Assembly (NCBI GenBank): GCA_020442965.1
Contig: JAGRJB010000067.1
Coordinates: 1-23,418 of the forward strand
Direction: 5' to 3'
Length of the DNA: 23,418 nucleotides
From: Pseudomonadales bacterium
Lineage (GTDB): Bacteria > Pseudomonadota > Gammaproteobacteria > Steroidobacterales > Steroidobacteraceae
The position numbers and the translations under genes are program-made. Positions within the stretch are counted from its first letter, which is position 1; every line of letters begins with the position of its first letter. Shown here piece after piece: positions 8,201 through 15,716 of the stretch. The notes beneath the pieces are model-generated. The model worked only from the letters and a program-made list of their open reading frames with translations. It was not told the DNA's origin and made no database searches.

Positions 8201-8743
8201 TCGACCTAACACGATGTCAACCGCGCCGCACAGCTCGTTATCCTGCTCCGCCGCGCGCAGTGCCTCGCGGGCGGCACGCAGATACAGTTCTGTGCTGTTG
8301 TCCGCGACACGCAGCGAAACGTTGCTGCGCGCAGTGATGGGCAAACGACTGGCGAGCGACATGTTCCACGAGTCGATCGTCATGATCTTGAGCCGCGATG
8401 CGCTCTCGATCAGCCCGGGATGACGGGCGATCGCAGCGCGCGCGTGCTCTGCTGTCAGCGCGTCGGCCGGCGACCTCTCAGGCACATCTCCAGCCAGCGC
8501 GCGCAGCACGCGGGCGCGCAGCTCACCCGCCGCTTTGCGAGTGAAGGTGATCGCCAAAACCGACTCGGGCTCACTCGTCGTTGCGAGCAATTTCAGGTAG
8601 CGCTGCGTCAAGACCGTGGTCTTGCCCGATCCAGCCGGTGCCTGCAGCAGAATCGATTGAGAGATATCGAGCGCTTGCTCGCGCGCCAGATCATCAGCGC
8701 GCTCAGTCTTGTTAGGCTCGGCGCTCTTCCCGGCGCTGTTCAT
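5276..8743 (-). CDS. addA: AddA/RecB-like UvrD-family helicase-nuclease
   Basis: This is an ATP-dependent 3'-5' DNA helicase fused to a RecB-type nuclease, acting on double-strand-break ends before RecA loading. With the ATG at 8743 it has 1155 residues. Helicase motifs are intact: Walker A QAPAGSGKTT (34-43, Lys41), ITFTRKAAGELRAR (65-78), LVDEFQDT (418-425), VGDPMQSIYLFR (451-462), LRRNFRS (487-493), FQAKGLEYDHVILPG (786-800) and LLYVALTRAR (866-875). The C-terminal PD-(D/E)XK nuclease keeps His981, Asp1071 (VVIDRTF), DFKTS (1085-1089, Lys1087) and Gln1103/Tyr1107. The open frame extends to 8845, but ATG 8743 overlaps the upstream nuclease stop as ATGA and has GAGG seven bases before it. 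Domain order fits AddA better than RecB. The symbol is by analogy. Confidence 0.9.
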   Translation of the reverse strand: MNSAGKSAEPNKTERADDLAREQALDISQSILLQAPAGSGKTTVLTQRYLKLLATTSEPESVLAITFTRKAAGELRARVLRALAGDVPERSPADALTAEHARAAIARHPGLIESASRLKIMTIDSWNMSLASRLPITARSNVSLRVADNSTELYLRAAREALRAAEQDNELCGAVDIVLGRLDNEWRRLERLIVAMLAERNHWLPRVSQDGGHLPKAIESSLTAIIEDTLARTQQTLGVELCAEVTKLLPNCARTMRAADRELLAGYLPWLTTDGALTARAEDLARWRGVASFALTKTGGFRSPKGLGITSGVRIKPPQEKARAVAWIDAVGCLPGTQQLLDDIACLPDPQLDVETVEALEALGAVLIYAAQMLHVLFAETGVCDHIAVAGAARQALTEEGRPTDLAERLDLRLQHILVDEFQDTSHEQFHLLEALVANWSPNDGRTIFIVGDPMQSIYLFRNAEVGLFVRAREQGIGDIRFKTLQLRRNFRSAPPLVLRANDWFGRVFPPADDIRFGAIRHLASEPAAGDRGDGPFNVHHVAAAGRLAEAQHVARTVAELRRDHPGESIAVLAGARSHTLQICQQFRATGISYSGVKLTPLIDTSAIRDLEALTRALLNLADRTAWLAILRAPWCGLTLVDLTIIANTRMPIANEAPDSVEAAAAARDLPVVLSQLRTALAESGLSAEGTVRAARSLAVLDECLAERERRSLAEWVESAWLRLGGPATCVAAEELEGVRAFFAALQSHESQVGVPVGSELEALLADLYAPSNADDDAAVIVTTIFQAKGLEYDHVILPGVGRPTQRDRPPLMHWLELPRMQAKAVTDSSDLLVAPLKRLGGDDGPLDKLIKRYRARRQAFERARLLYVALTRARRSLHVYLHPRVDTNQDLSARKNSLLEPLWPVVAEHCARQQPLVDDTGSGTVLARTGNRLRRLKPDWRAPQGPADCIRASLDVGSLDDPLEFRWASETARQIGTAVHGALETIAMTAALDDEAAVAHLRAQLRTELVALGVPPADLDDATSRAATALDNTLQDPRGRWILSSEHRDAASELALSGVENQRIVSVVIDRTFVDADGVRWVVDFKTSPHEGGSVEQFLLEQTARYRAQLTRYVRLLEALKGGPVRAGLYFPLLKEWRECSLQTTADANEPRVD

Positions 8744-11511
8744 AGGCCCGCCTCGCCCCCTTCGGCGTCGCATTCGTCCTCGGATTCGCTCGTTTCCGCG
8801 AGTTCCGTGCGCCGACAGACTGTCGTGAGATGACAATACTTGCACTCGTCAGGGTCGATCGGATCGACCGTCGCAGTGCCCTGCAGATAATCCTGTGCCA
8901 GTTGTTCGATTGCGTGCTGCCAACGGTCGACTTGCAACTGCCACTGCTCTCGAGGAGTGTCGCCGAGCACGTCCACCACGCCCCGCGTCCCGCGCGAGCG
9001 CAGGTTCTGCGCGGCAATGGCGGGCGTCCTGACCGCCGGCAGGGTTCCGGGATCGGCGCTCAAACCAAGGTACGAAGTCCTGCCGCGCGTCAGATGCAGG
9101 CGCGCCAGCGCAGCCAGATTGAGTGGTGGCGCGCTTGTGTCATCCGGCTGTTTGCGTTGGTTACGCAACGCGAGTGCGTAAACGAGCAACTGTGGTTCGC
9201 GCAGGCGGTCGGTGAGCCAACCTAGCCTGCCCGGCTGTCCGGACTTGTAGTCGATCAGCACGGTCTCGTGCGTCGATCGTGCGCCCTCGCCGTGCAACTG
9301 ATCAACTCGATCGAGTTTGAATCGAAACTGCGCGTCACGAATTCTGGTTGCCAGCACCTGCTCCGTGGCGACGACGCTAAACGGCATGCGCTGCCGATCG
9401 AGTGCCGCACACTCGACGAGCAAACGCTCGAGCCGTGCACGCTCGCGCTGTACCGAACGAGCTAACAGCTCCACATCGCCCAGCGGTCCGATCTTGTTGA
9501 GCGCCTGATCGACGACCGCGCGTACTCTTGTTTCGAGCGCCTCATCCGCCAGCAAGATGAGCGCCGACTGCGTCCGCGTCTGTTGCCAGAAGAGCTCGAG
9601 CGCCTTGTGCAGCCAATCGCCGCGCTTGCGTGCATCGATGCCCGGCTCCGGCAACTCCAGTTGATCGGCGTTGAGACGCAGTTCGGCATACGCCTTGAAT
9701 GGGCAGCGCGTCTGTAAGTCGAAAACTGCAACGCCGCGAGGTACCGCCTGGTCGTGCGGCCATGCGAGGCCCTCGGTATCGTCGATCAGTTCGAAGCTCG
9801 GATCGCCGCGCAATGCTTGCAGCAGCGTTACAGCGCGAGCGGGTGGCTGCGTCGTTGCGCTGATGAGAGCGCTCGGCTGGCTTTCAGCATCGTCGCGAGT
9901 CAGCGGCGCAGAGTAATGCAGGCTATCACACGCGCCGCCCCACGCTTGCATCGCGCGTCGCGCGCGGCGCAGCTGTCCGGCGGCCGTCGCGGTTTCGATA
10001 CCGGCTTCGATTTGCAGTCTGGTTGGCAGCAGTGGGTGAGGTGCGGGCGGCGGTGGCCAAGTGTCCGCGTCCAATCCCATCACCCAGATCGCGTCGTAGT
10101 GCACGACCGGGGGATCGAGGCTATCGGTCACCAAGACGGCGACGTCAGGACTCGCGGCATCGAAGCGCACTTCCGCGGCCAGTTCGGCCAAGCAGTCGAC
10201 TGCATGCTGCGCTGACAGCGGACCTAGGCTCACCGCAATCGCTGCGTATTCGGATAACAACTCGTTCCAGCGTAGTCTGGTCTGTTGTTCGATGCTCGAG
10301 AGTGGTCGAATACCCGGCCAGCCCACAGCGTCGAGCGCTGCGGAAAAGGCTTGCGCCCAATCGCGCGCCAGGCGCTTGCCCTGCGGCAATTCCGCCACCG
10401 CTCGGCGCAGACGCTCGGCCAAGATCGCTGCGGGATTGCGCAACGAAGTACCTGCGCGCTCCAGCTGTAGTGCGAGCGTCGCGGCGCTGCATTCCAATCG
10501 ACCCTGCGTGCGCAACCACCGATCGAGCAGCGCACGATCTTCCGCGCCCGGGGTGGCGAGGAACACACTCTGCAGCCAGCCGCTAAGCGCCGTGAATATC
10601 AGTGGCCGAGTCAGCAGCGCGAGGGTCGTTAGTGCGTGATGCACGAGCGCAAACTCGTTCAATCTGCGCCCGCCTTCGATCGCAAACGCGCGGGAACCGT
10701 CGTCGCTTGCAAGCCAACGGCTCGGCTCGAGCGTCTGTGACAGCGTCCGCTCGAGTGCGATGTGACGCGCATCGAGATCGGGCACGACCACGAGCAGTCG
10801 ACTGCCCGGCCGATCGCGCAGCGTCTCTGCACACCAGTTCGCGACGACGATGCACTCGTCCTCCACTGAAGTGCAGGCCAGGAACTGGCTGGAGATCTCG
10901 TCATGATGCTCGTCGTCGATGAACTCAGCGCCGTGCTGCTGCAGGACGCGACGGTGGGCGCGCGGCAATTCAAGAGATGCGGGAACCACCGGACGCGCAG
11001 CCGGTGGTCGCAATGCAGCGACCAACTGGCGTACAGGTCGCGCGCCGAGCGTGCGGCATCGCGCCGCAAATTCGGTCAATGCGGTCGTTAACAGTCGCGC
11101 TTCGGGTGAGCCGAGCCGATGCAATTGCGTGGCATCGATTTGCCAGTCGTCGATGAGCCGTGCTGCAGAACGCAGTTGACCAACCAACGCACGTCGGGTC
11201 ACGAATTCATGCGCGGGAATCAACTCAGCGGCGATGGCGCGAAACAGCGCCCATTCCTCATGGCTGCTCAGCGCTCGTTCGGGCGCACCCTGCCCGCGCG
11301 AGTCGCGCTCGGCGTGGCGACCGGCGCGCAGTTCGGCCGTTGCCCATTGCAAAAATGTGGCGACCCGTGGCGTTGGCCAGGAAACCTTGCCCGCCGCCAT
11401 CTGTACTTCCGCGTGGGCACGCCGGACGGCGGCTGCGCGCTGGGCAGTGCCAACGATGAGCGGTCTGCCCTCTTCAAAATGATTCTCGATGATTGGCGAA
11501 AATCGTTTCAA
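8740..11511 (-). CDS. AddB-like PD-(D/E)XK nuclease with iron-sulfur cysteines
   Basis: This is the probable partner of the AddA-like helicase downstream, in the family often annotated as 'probable DNA repair protein' or PD-(D/E)XK nuclease. It has 923 residues. The C-terminal nuclease shows His635, Glu717, Asp734 (FKLDRVD), Asp754/Lys756 (LIDYKSG) and Gln774/Tyr778. Four cysteines match the AddB/Cas4-type 4Fe-4S arrangement: Cys603 (QTRCPFKAYAELRL) ahead of the nuclease, and Cys890, Cys893 and Cys899 (CKYCHLTTVC) after it. The N-terminal part should be a helicase-like fold but has no GxGSGKT: the first strand reads PLIVGTAQRAAAVRRA. The start is TTG at 11511 with no clear ribosome site. No ATG or GTG occurs before the first conserved strand, so TTG (or CTG at 11517) is the best choice. 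Its stop overlaps the helicase start. Confidence 0.85.
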   Translation of the reverse strand: MKRFSPIIENHFEEGRPLIVGTAQRAAAVRRAHAEVQMAAGKVSWPTPRVATFLQWATAELRAGRHAERDSRGQGAPERALSSHEEWALFRAIAAELIPAHEFVTRRALVGQLRSAARLIDDWQIDATQLHRLGSPEARLLTTALTEFAARCRTLGARPVRQLVAALRPPAARPVVPASLELPRAHRRVLQQHGAEFIDDEHHDEISSQFLACTSVEDECIVVANWCAETLRDRPGSRLLVVVPDLDARHIALERTLSQTLEPSRWLASDDGSRAFAIEGGRRLNEFALVHHALTTLALLTRPLIFTALSGWLQSVFLATPGAEDRALLDRWLRTQGRLECSAATLALQLERAGTSLRNPAAILAERLRRAVAELPQGKRLARDWAQAFSAALDAVGWPGIRPLSSIEQQTRLRWNELLSEYAAIAVSLGPLSAQHAVDCLAELAAEVRFDAASPDVAVLVTDSLDPPVVHYDAIWVMGLDADTWPPPPAPHPLLPTRLQIEAGIETATAAGQLRRARRAMQAWGGACDSLHYSAPLTRDDAESQPSALISATTQPPARAVTLLQALRGDPSFELIDDTEGLAWPHDQAVPRGVAVFDLQTRCPFKAYAELRLNADQLELPEPGIDARKRGDWLHKALELFWQQTRTQSALILLADEALETRVRAVVDQALNKIGPLGDVELLARSVQRERARLERLLVECAALDRQRMPFSVVATEQVLATRIRDAQFRFKLDRVDQLHGEGARSTHETVLIDYKSGQPGRLGWLTDRLREPQLLVYALALRNQRKQPDDTSAPPLNLAALARLHLTRGRTSYLGLSADPGTLPAVRTPAIAAQNLRSRGTRGVVDVLGDTPREQWQLQVDRWQHAIEQLAQDYLQGTATVDPIDPDECKYCHLTTVCRRTELAETSESEDECDAEGGEAGL

Positions 11512-11540
11512 AAACAGTAGTTTAAATAAAAAAGTTAACT
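11512..11540 (-). promoter_or_regulatory. AT-rich spacer between alaA and the AddB-like gene
   Basis: The 29 bases between the alaA stop and the TTG start are almost all A or T, in sharp contrast to the GC-rich surroundings. They include the palindrome AGTTAACT (11533-11540), a run of six T on the transcribed sense and TTTAAA. There is no GC-rich stem, so this is not a classical terminator. It could be an internal promoter or AT-rich upstream element for the repair genes. Confidence 0.3.
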
Positions 11541-12815
11541 TTACTTAAAGCGCGTCTGGGCATCAACGACCGTGCTGCGCTTGGTCACTGGCAATGCGGC
11601 GTATTCGTCCAGCTGTTCTTCGATGCGCGCAAACACCCTCTGCAGCGTCGCGGCATCCGGCAACGTCGTCACTCGGAAGTGATCGCGGTAAGGCACATTG
11701 AAGCTTACGCCCGGCGCGACCAATACGTGCTTGCGCTCGAGTAGATCCAACGCGAACGCGTGATCGTCGAACTCGGCTAGTTGCTCGGTTTGCACCCGCA
11801 CGAAAGCGTACATCGCACCCTGCGGCGGATCGAGTACCAGGAATCGGCTGTCGCGTGTCGCATCGACGATCGCGCGCCGCGATTCATACAGGCGTCCGCC
11901 CGGCACGATCAATTCCTTGATGCTCTGATAGCCACCCAGTGCAGTTTGCACGGCCCATTGCGCCGGCACATTGCTACAGAGCCGCAACGACGACAGCAAT
12001 TCCATCGACGCCAGATAGTCGGGCGCGATGCGTAATTGGCCCGACAGCACGGCCCAGCCGACGCGATAACCACAGGCACGATAGACCTTCGAGAGTCCTG
12101 ACATCGTCACGCACAACGTGTCGTGCACCAGCGTCGCAAGCGGTACGAACTGAGCGTCGTCGTACACCATCTGGTCGTAAATTTCGTCGGCAAACACGAC
12201 CAGCTTATGGCGCTCCGCGAGCTGGGCGATCGCGCGCAGCAACGCCGCGGAATACACCGCGCCAGTCGGATTGTTGGGATTGATTACCACGATGGCGCGA
12301 GTTTGCGGCGTGATCAGTGCGGCGAGATCTTCGACGTTGGGCTGAAAGCCATTCTCAGGTTTGCAGGGATAGTGCACCGCACGGCCACGGTTGAGGGTGA
12401 CTGCGGCGGTCCAGAGTGGATAGTCGGGGCTCGGAACCAGGACTTCGTCGCCCTCGTTCAAGAGCGCGCGCAGCGACAGATCGATCAGCTCGCTGACACC
12501 GTTGCCGATGAAAACTTCGTCGGCCGTCACGCCGACGACCCCTCGCCCCTGCTGCTGCATGACGATCGCCTCACGCGCCGGGAAGATGCCCTTCTGGTGG
12601 CTGTAGCCTTCCGCCCCGGAGAGATTCTCGATCATTGCCAGCCGCATGGTCTCCGGCGTACGGAAGCCGAACGCACCCGGATTGCCAATATTGAGCGAAA
12701 TAATCTCGTGGCCCAGACGCTCCAGCTCTTGCGCGCGGCGGGCGAGCCGACCCCGGATTTCGTACTTGACGTGGCGTAATGCGTCGCTGGAACGGATGAG
12801 GTTTTCTTGGGTCAT
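11541..12815 (-). CDS. alaA: AlaA-type pyridoxal-phosphate aminotransferase
   Basis: The product is a class I/II fold-type I aminotransferase, most like AlaA, which makes alanine from pyruvate and glutamate. Starting at ATG 12815 it has 424 residues. It begins with a DALRHVKYEIRG segment like that of E. coli AlaA, then ISLNIGNPGAFGF. PLP-fold motifs follow: VINPNNPTGAVY, VFADEIYDQMVYDD, and SGLSKVYRACGYRVGW, in which the Lys forms the Schiff base. The frame stays open to a GTG at 12899, but the extra residues look unlike the family and would cross the promoter region. No convincing Shine-Dalgarno precedes the ATG. Alternative substrates such as valine or aromatic keto acids cannot be excluded from sequence. 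It lies 29 bases upstream of the nuclease gene. Confidence 0.88.
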   Translation of the reverse strand: MTQENLIRSSDALRHVKYEIRGRLARRAQELERLGHEIISLNIGNPGAFGFRTPETMRLAMIENLSGAEGYSHQKGIFPAREAIVMQQQGRGVVGVTADEVFIGNGVSELIDLSLRALLNEGDEVLVPSPDYPLWTAAVTLNRGRAVHYPCKPENGFQPNVEDLAALITPQTRAIVVINPNNPTGAVYSAALLRAIAQLAERHKLVVFADEIYDQMVYDDAQFVPLATLVHDTLCVTMSGLSKVYRACGYRVGWAVLSGQLRIAPDYLASMELLSSLRLCSNVPAQWAVQTALGGYQSIKELIVPGGRLYESRRAIVDATRDSRFLVLDPPQGAMYAFVRVQTEQLAEFDDHAFALDLLERKHVLVAPGVSFNVPYRDHFRVTTLPDAATLQRVFARIEEQLDEYAALPVTKRSTVVDAQTRFK

Positions 12816-12858
12816 ATAGCGCAGGAGATGGGTTGCGTCGAAGCAGTGGACTAACTTT

Positions 12859-12899
12859 GTACAGTACCGTGTGAGATACAAAACTGCAGCATTTCTCAC
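12859..12899 (-). promoter_or_regulatory. Operator-like inverted repeats upstream of alaA
   Basis: GTACAGTAC (12859-12867) is a perfect palindrome around a central A. Just beyond it, GTGAGA and TCTCAC form a 6-base inverted repeat with a 17-base spacer containing CTGCAG. They lie 45-85 bases upstream of the alaA ATG, where a regulator could bind. I cannot name the regulator. Confidence 0.3.
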
Positions 12900-13065
12900 G
12901 CCATTATGAGCAATCGATCAAGAGACGACAGCCGAACTTGCCCTGTTTCGAAGTTTGTGCCGCGGGGCTAGCTGTTCCCAGATATCCCGCTTCGGCGCGA
13001 ATCCGGCGGGGGTGGCAGCACGCGCCGCGTCGGGATGCCGCCAATTGGGTATCCTTGCACGGTGA

Positions 13066-13095
13066 TTCAATGCCGCGGCCCTGGCCGCAATTGAA
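13066..13095 (+). repeat. Interrupted palindrome / hairpin in the methyltransferase leader
   Basis: TTCAAT (13066-13071) pairs with ATTGAA (13090-13095), and inside it GCGGCC (13075-13080) pairs perfectly with GGCCGC (13083-13088) around a CT loop. Three unpaired bases lie on the left side and one on the right. No T run follows, so it is not a standard terminator. It sits 12 bases before the ribosome binding site, so it could be an RNA structure in the leader or a protein-binding site. Confidence 0.5.
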
Positions 13096-13106
13096 CCCTA
13101 GAGCTC

Positions 13107-13111
13107 AGGAG
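13107..13111 (+). promoter_or_regulatory. Ribosome binding site of the methyltransferase gene
   Basis: AGGAG lies seven bases before the ATG at 13119. It is one of the strongest ribosome sites in the window and fixes this start. Confidence 0.8.
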
Positions 13112-13118
13112 CAAAATC

Positions 13119-14312
13119 ATGGATGGCGATCTCGCTAGACAGCTACCGTCAATCGATCAGGTTGCTCGGGCGACACACAACGAACGTGCGCGCCAGCGAT
13201 TCGTGTCGAGTTTGCGCAAGCGCGTCATGGTCGATATGCCGCAGCATCTGCGCGCGGCTTACGAGAACGTCGTGTTACGGGATTTCAAACGTCAAAAAAA
13301 GCGCGCGCCGCGCGACGGACGCGAGATCCGCCAGGCGATGCTGTCGAACCCATACTTTCGTGCCTGGAGCACGCTGCGCTATGTCGCCCAGGAAATGACG
13401 TGGTGGTCGGTGCAGCCGCAGGTCGAGCGCAACGTACAGCAGGTCAATGCGGTCGCGCGGGCCGTGGCCGCTCAACCGGGGCTCGGGTCGTTGCAGCTCG
13501 ACTCGACACTCGCGATTCCACGCGATGTCTCGGTCATGGACATTCACTTGATGCCGGGGTGCTTTCACACCGAGTACGTACCGCAGGACGCGGCGCCGGG
13601 TGCGATCTATTTTCATGGTACGCACGTGTTCAGTGCCGGGCTCAAGTTGCGCGTCAAAGGCGGCGGTGTCGGCCGCTCGATCGCCGAGTGGCTACGTATC
13701 CGGTTTCCGCAGCTGCAACCGCAGCGAATTCTCGACGTGGGTACCACCGAGGGCGGCAATCTCATGCCCTATCTGGACGTATATCGCGACGCCGAAGGCC
13801 ACGGTATCGATGTCGGCGCGCCAATGCTGCGATTCGGCCACGCGCTGGCGCGTGCGCGCGGCTACAACATTCACTTTGCGCAAATGGATGCGCGACGCAT
13901 GACCTATCCCGACAACCATTTCGATTTGGTTGTCTCGAGTTTCTTCCTGCACGAGCAGTCGGCTGCGTCCAATCGGGCGATTTTGCGAGAAGTCTATCGC
14001 GTGTTGCGCCCGGGCGGATTCATGGTGCACATGGAGTTACCGCCAGCCGAAGAATGCGACCCCTACTATAATTTCTACCTCGACTGGGACGCGTATTACA
14101 ACAACGAGCCGCACTACGCCGGTTTTCGTACCTCGAGCCCGCTAGCGGAGTGCGCGCGCGCAGGATTCAAGCCGGAACGCTCGTTCAAGACGCGCATTCC
14201 TAACTACACGACCGTATCGGACGCGGAATTCGCCGCTGTCGCGCGCGGCGAAAAGCCGGCCCCAGCACACGGCAATGGCGCGAGCTGGTTCATATTCGGC
14301 GGCGCAAAATAG
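13119..14312 (+). CDS. Class I SAM-dependent methyltransferase, substrate unknown
   Basis: The 397-residue protein carries a class I Rossmann methyltransferase domain in its second half. Motif I is RILDVGTTEGGN (about residues 203-214), followed by an acidic strand end (GHGIDVGAPML), VVSSFFLHEQ (about 269-278) and VYRVLRPGGFMVHMELP. The glycine-rich loop reads DVGTTEGG instead of the common DxGxGxG. The first 200 residues are an extra region rich in Arg and Trp (EMTWWSVQPQVERNVQQV), with a conserved-looking MDIHLMPGCFHTEY; I recognise no domain there. The start is set by AGGAG at 13107-13111. zwf begins three bases after its stop, so the two are probably co-transcribed. Small-molecule or lipid substrates are possible, and no pathway can be assigned. 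Confidence 0.85.
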   Translation: MDGDLARQLPSIDQVARATHNERARQRFVSSLRKRVMVDMPQHLRAAYENVVLRDFKRQKKRAPRDGREIRQAMLSNPYFRAWSTLRYVAQEMTWWSVQPQVERNVQQVNAVARAVAAQPGLGSLQLDSTLAIPRDVSVMDIHLMPGCFHTEYVPQDAAPGAIYFHGTHVFSAGLKLRVKGGGVGRSIAEWLRIRFPQLQPQRILDVGTTEGGNLMPYLDVYRDAEGHGIDVGAPMLRFGHALARARGYNIHFAQMDARRMTYPDNHFDLVVSSFFLHEQSAASNRAILREVYRVLRPGGFMVHMELPPAEECDPYYNFYLDWDAYYNNEPHYAGFRTSSPLAECARAGFKPERSFKTRIPNYTTVSDAEFAAVARGEKPAPAHGNGASWFIFGGAK

Positions 14313-14315
14313 CGT

Positions 14316-15716
14316 ATGGATCTTGCGCAGACCGACGCGCTGGTCGTCTTCGGAATCACCGGAGATCTGGCGTACAAGAAAATCTTTCCCGCGCTGTATC
14401 AATTGGCGAAACGCGGTCGGCTGGATGTGCCCGTCATAGGCGTGGCTCGCGGCGGGATGGGGCTCGATGCGCTGCGCGAGCGAGCTCGCGAGAGCGTCGC
14501 CGAACACGTCGAAGATGTCGATGGTGCGACGTTGGATAGCATGTGTGCTCGACTGCACTACGTCGATGGCGACTACCAGGACGCGCGTACGTTCGTCGCG
14601 CTGAAGCGCGAACTCGCCGATGCCGCTCACCCCCTGCACTATCTCGCGATTCCGCCGAGCCTGTTCCGCGAGGTTGTCGGCCACCTTGGCGAATGCGGCG
14701 CCGCCGCTGGCGCGCGTGTGATGGTGGAGAAACCACTCGGGCGTGATCTCGATTCAGCGCGCACGATCAATCGTGAGTTGCATCGGCACTTTTCCGAACG
14801 GGAGATCTTTCGCATCGATCACTACCTGGGTAAGGAGCCCGTACAGAATCTCTTGTACTTTCGCTTTGCCAATGCCATCTTCGAGCCGTTATGGAACCGC
14901 AATCATATCGACCGGGTGGAGATCACCATGGCCGAGCGCTTCGATGTGCAGGGACGCGGCAAGCTGTACGAAGAGTTAGGCGCAATTCGCGATGTCGTGC
15001 AGAATCATCTGCTGCAAATTCTGGCGATCCTCGCAATGGAGCCGCCGACCTCGATGGACAGCGAATCGCTGCGCGACGAAAAGGTCAAGATCCTTCGCTC
15101 CCTCGTGGTGCGTGGGGATCGTTCAGTGGTGCGGGGCCAATACCGCGGCTATCGCGACGAACCGGGCGTTGCCGCCAATTCCGATGTCGAGACCTACGCT
15201 GCATTTCGATTCGGGATCGAATCGTGGCGCTGGTCTGGCGTGCCGTTCTTCATCCGGACTGGCAAAGCGCTCGCGCAAACATCAACGGAGGTCATGATCA
15301 CATTCAGCCGTCCACCGCAGCAGTTGTTCGATGAACCCGATGGCGATCGGGTCAATTATCTTCGCTTCCGGCTCGGTCCGGACCGCATCGCTATCGCCCT
15401 CGGCGCGCTCGCCAAGGCGGCGGGTGAAGCCATGGAAGGTCGGTCGCTCGAGTTGTTTGTCTGCAATGCGGAAACCGAGGCGATGAGCCCCTACGAGCGG
15501 CTGATCGCCGACGCGATGCGCGGCGATCAGCGCCTGTTCGCTCGCCAAGATTCGGTCGAGGCAGCCTGGGAGTTCGTCGATAATTTGTTGGCACGGGCTC
15601 CCGCCGTCGAGCCGTATGATCGAGGCAGCTGGGGACCTAAATCTGCGGATCGCCTCGTCGAGCGGCACGGCGGCTGGTACAACCCACAACCGGAATCAGA
15701 CCCACCATGCACCTGA
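14316..15716 (+). CDS. zwf: Glucose-6-phosphate 1-dehydrogenase
   Basis: The enzyme oxidises glucose 6-phosphate to 6-phosphogluconolactone with NADP+ (or NAD+), the entry step of the oxidative pentose phosphate pathway. The 466-residue product has the dinucleotide loop [20 protein letters not shown] (about residues 11-30), [11 protein letters not shown], and the signature active-site motif [13 protein letters not shown] at about 167-179. These are followed by [34 protein letters not shown] and a C-terminal SWGP segment. The length is slightly short but normal. It follows the methyltransferase by three bases, and its last ten bases overlap pgl. Confidence 0.97.
   Translation: MDLAQTDALVVFGITGDLAYKKIFPALYQLAKRGRLDVPVIGVARGGMGLDALRERARESVAEHVEDVDGATLDSMCARLHYVDGDYQDARTFVALKRELADAAHPLHYLAIPPSLFREVVGHLGECGAAAGARVMVEKPLGRDLDSARTINRELHRHFSEREIFRIDHYLGKEPVQNLLYFRFANAIFEPLWNRNHIDRVEITMAERFDVQGRGKLYEELGAIRDVVQNHLLQILAILAMEPPTSMDSESLRDEKVKILRSLVVRGDRSVVRGQYRGYRDEPGVAANSDVETYAAFRFGIESWRWSGVPFFIRTGKALAQTSTEVMITFSRPPQQLFDEPDGDRVNYLRFRLGPDRIAIALGALAKAAGEAMEGRSLELFVCNAETEAMSPYERLIADAMRGDQRLFARQDSVEAAWEFVDNLLARAPAVEPYDRGSWGPKSADRLVERHGGWYNPQPESDPPCT

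Larger units (their letters stand above)
12816..13118. promoter_or_regulatory. Divergent intergenic region between alaA and the methyltransferase
   Basis: This is the only stretch of about 300 bases without a gene. On the alaA side it holds a GTAC-A-GTAC palindrome at 12859-12867 and an inverted repeat GTGAGA (12871-12876) / TCTCAC (12894-12899). A - strand CATAAT box lies near 12902-12907, with a poor -35 (CTGTCG) 17 bases further up. On the methyltransferase side are a strong hairpin at 13066-13095 and a ribosome site at 13107-13111. Apart from the alternative GTG extension of alaA, I see no coding potential. Confidence 0.5.

Noticed and set aside
7559..8423. + strand open frames of over 200 codons opposite the AddA-like gene
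   Set aside because: They are shadow frames. The - strand frame has all helicase motifs.
8744..8845. N-terminal extension of the AddA-like protein back to 8845
   Set aside because: The extra 34 residues are Arg-rich, overlap the nuclease gene and are unlike the family. ATG 8743 has a ribosome site and an ATGA overlap.
12816..12899. GTG at 12899 as the alaA start
   Set aside because: The added residues do not look like AlaA, and the segment contains the operator-like repeats.
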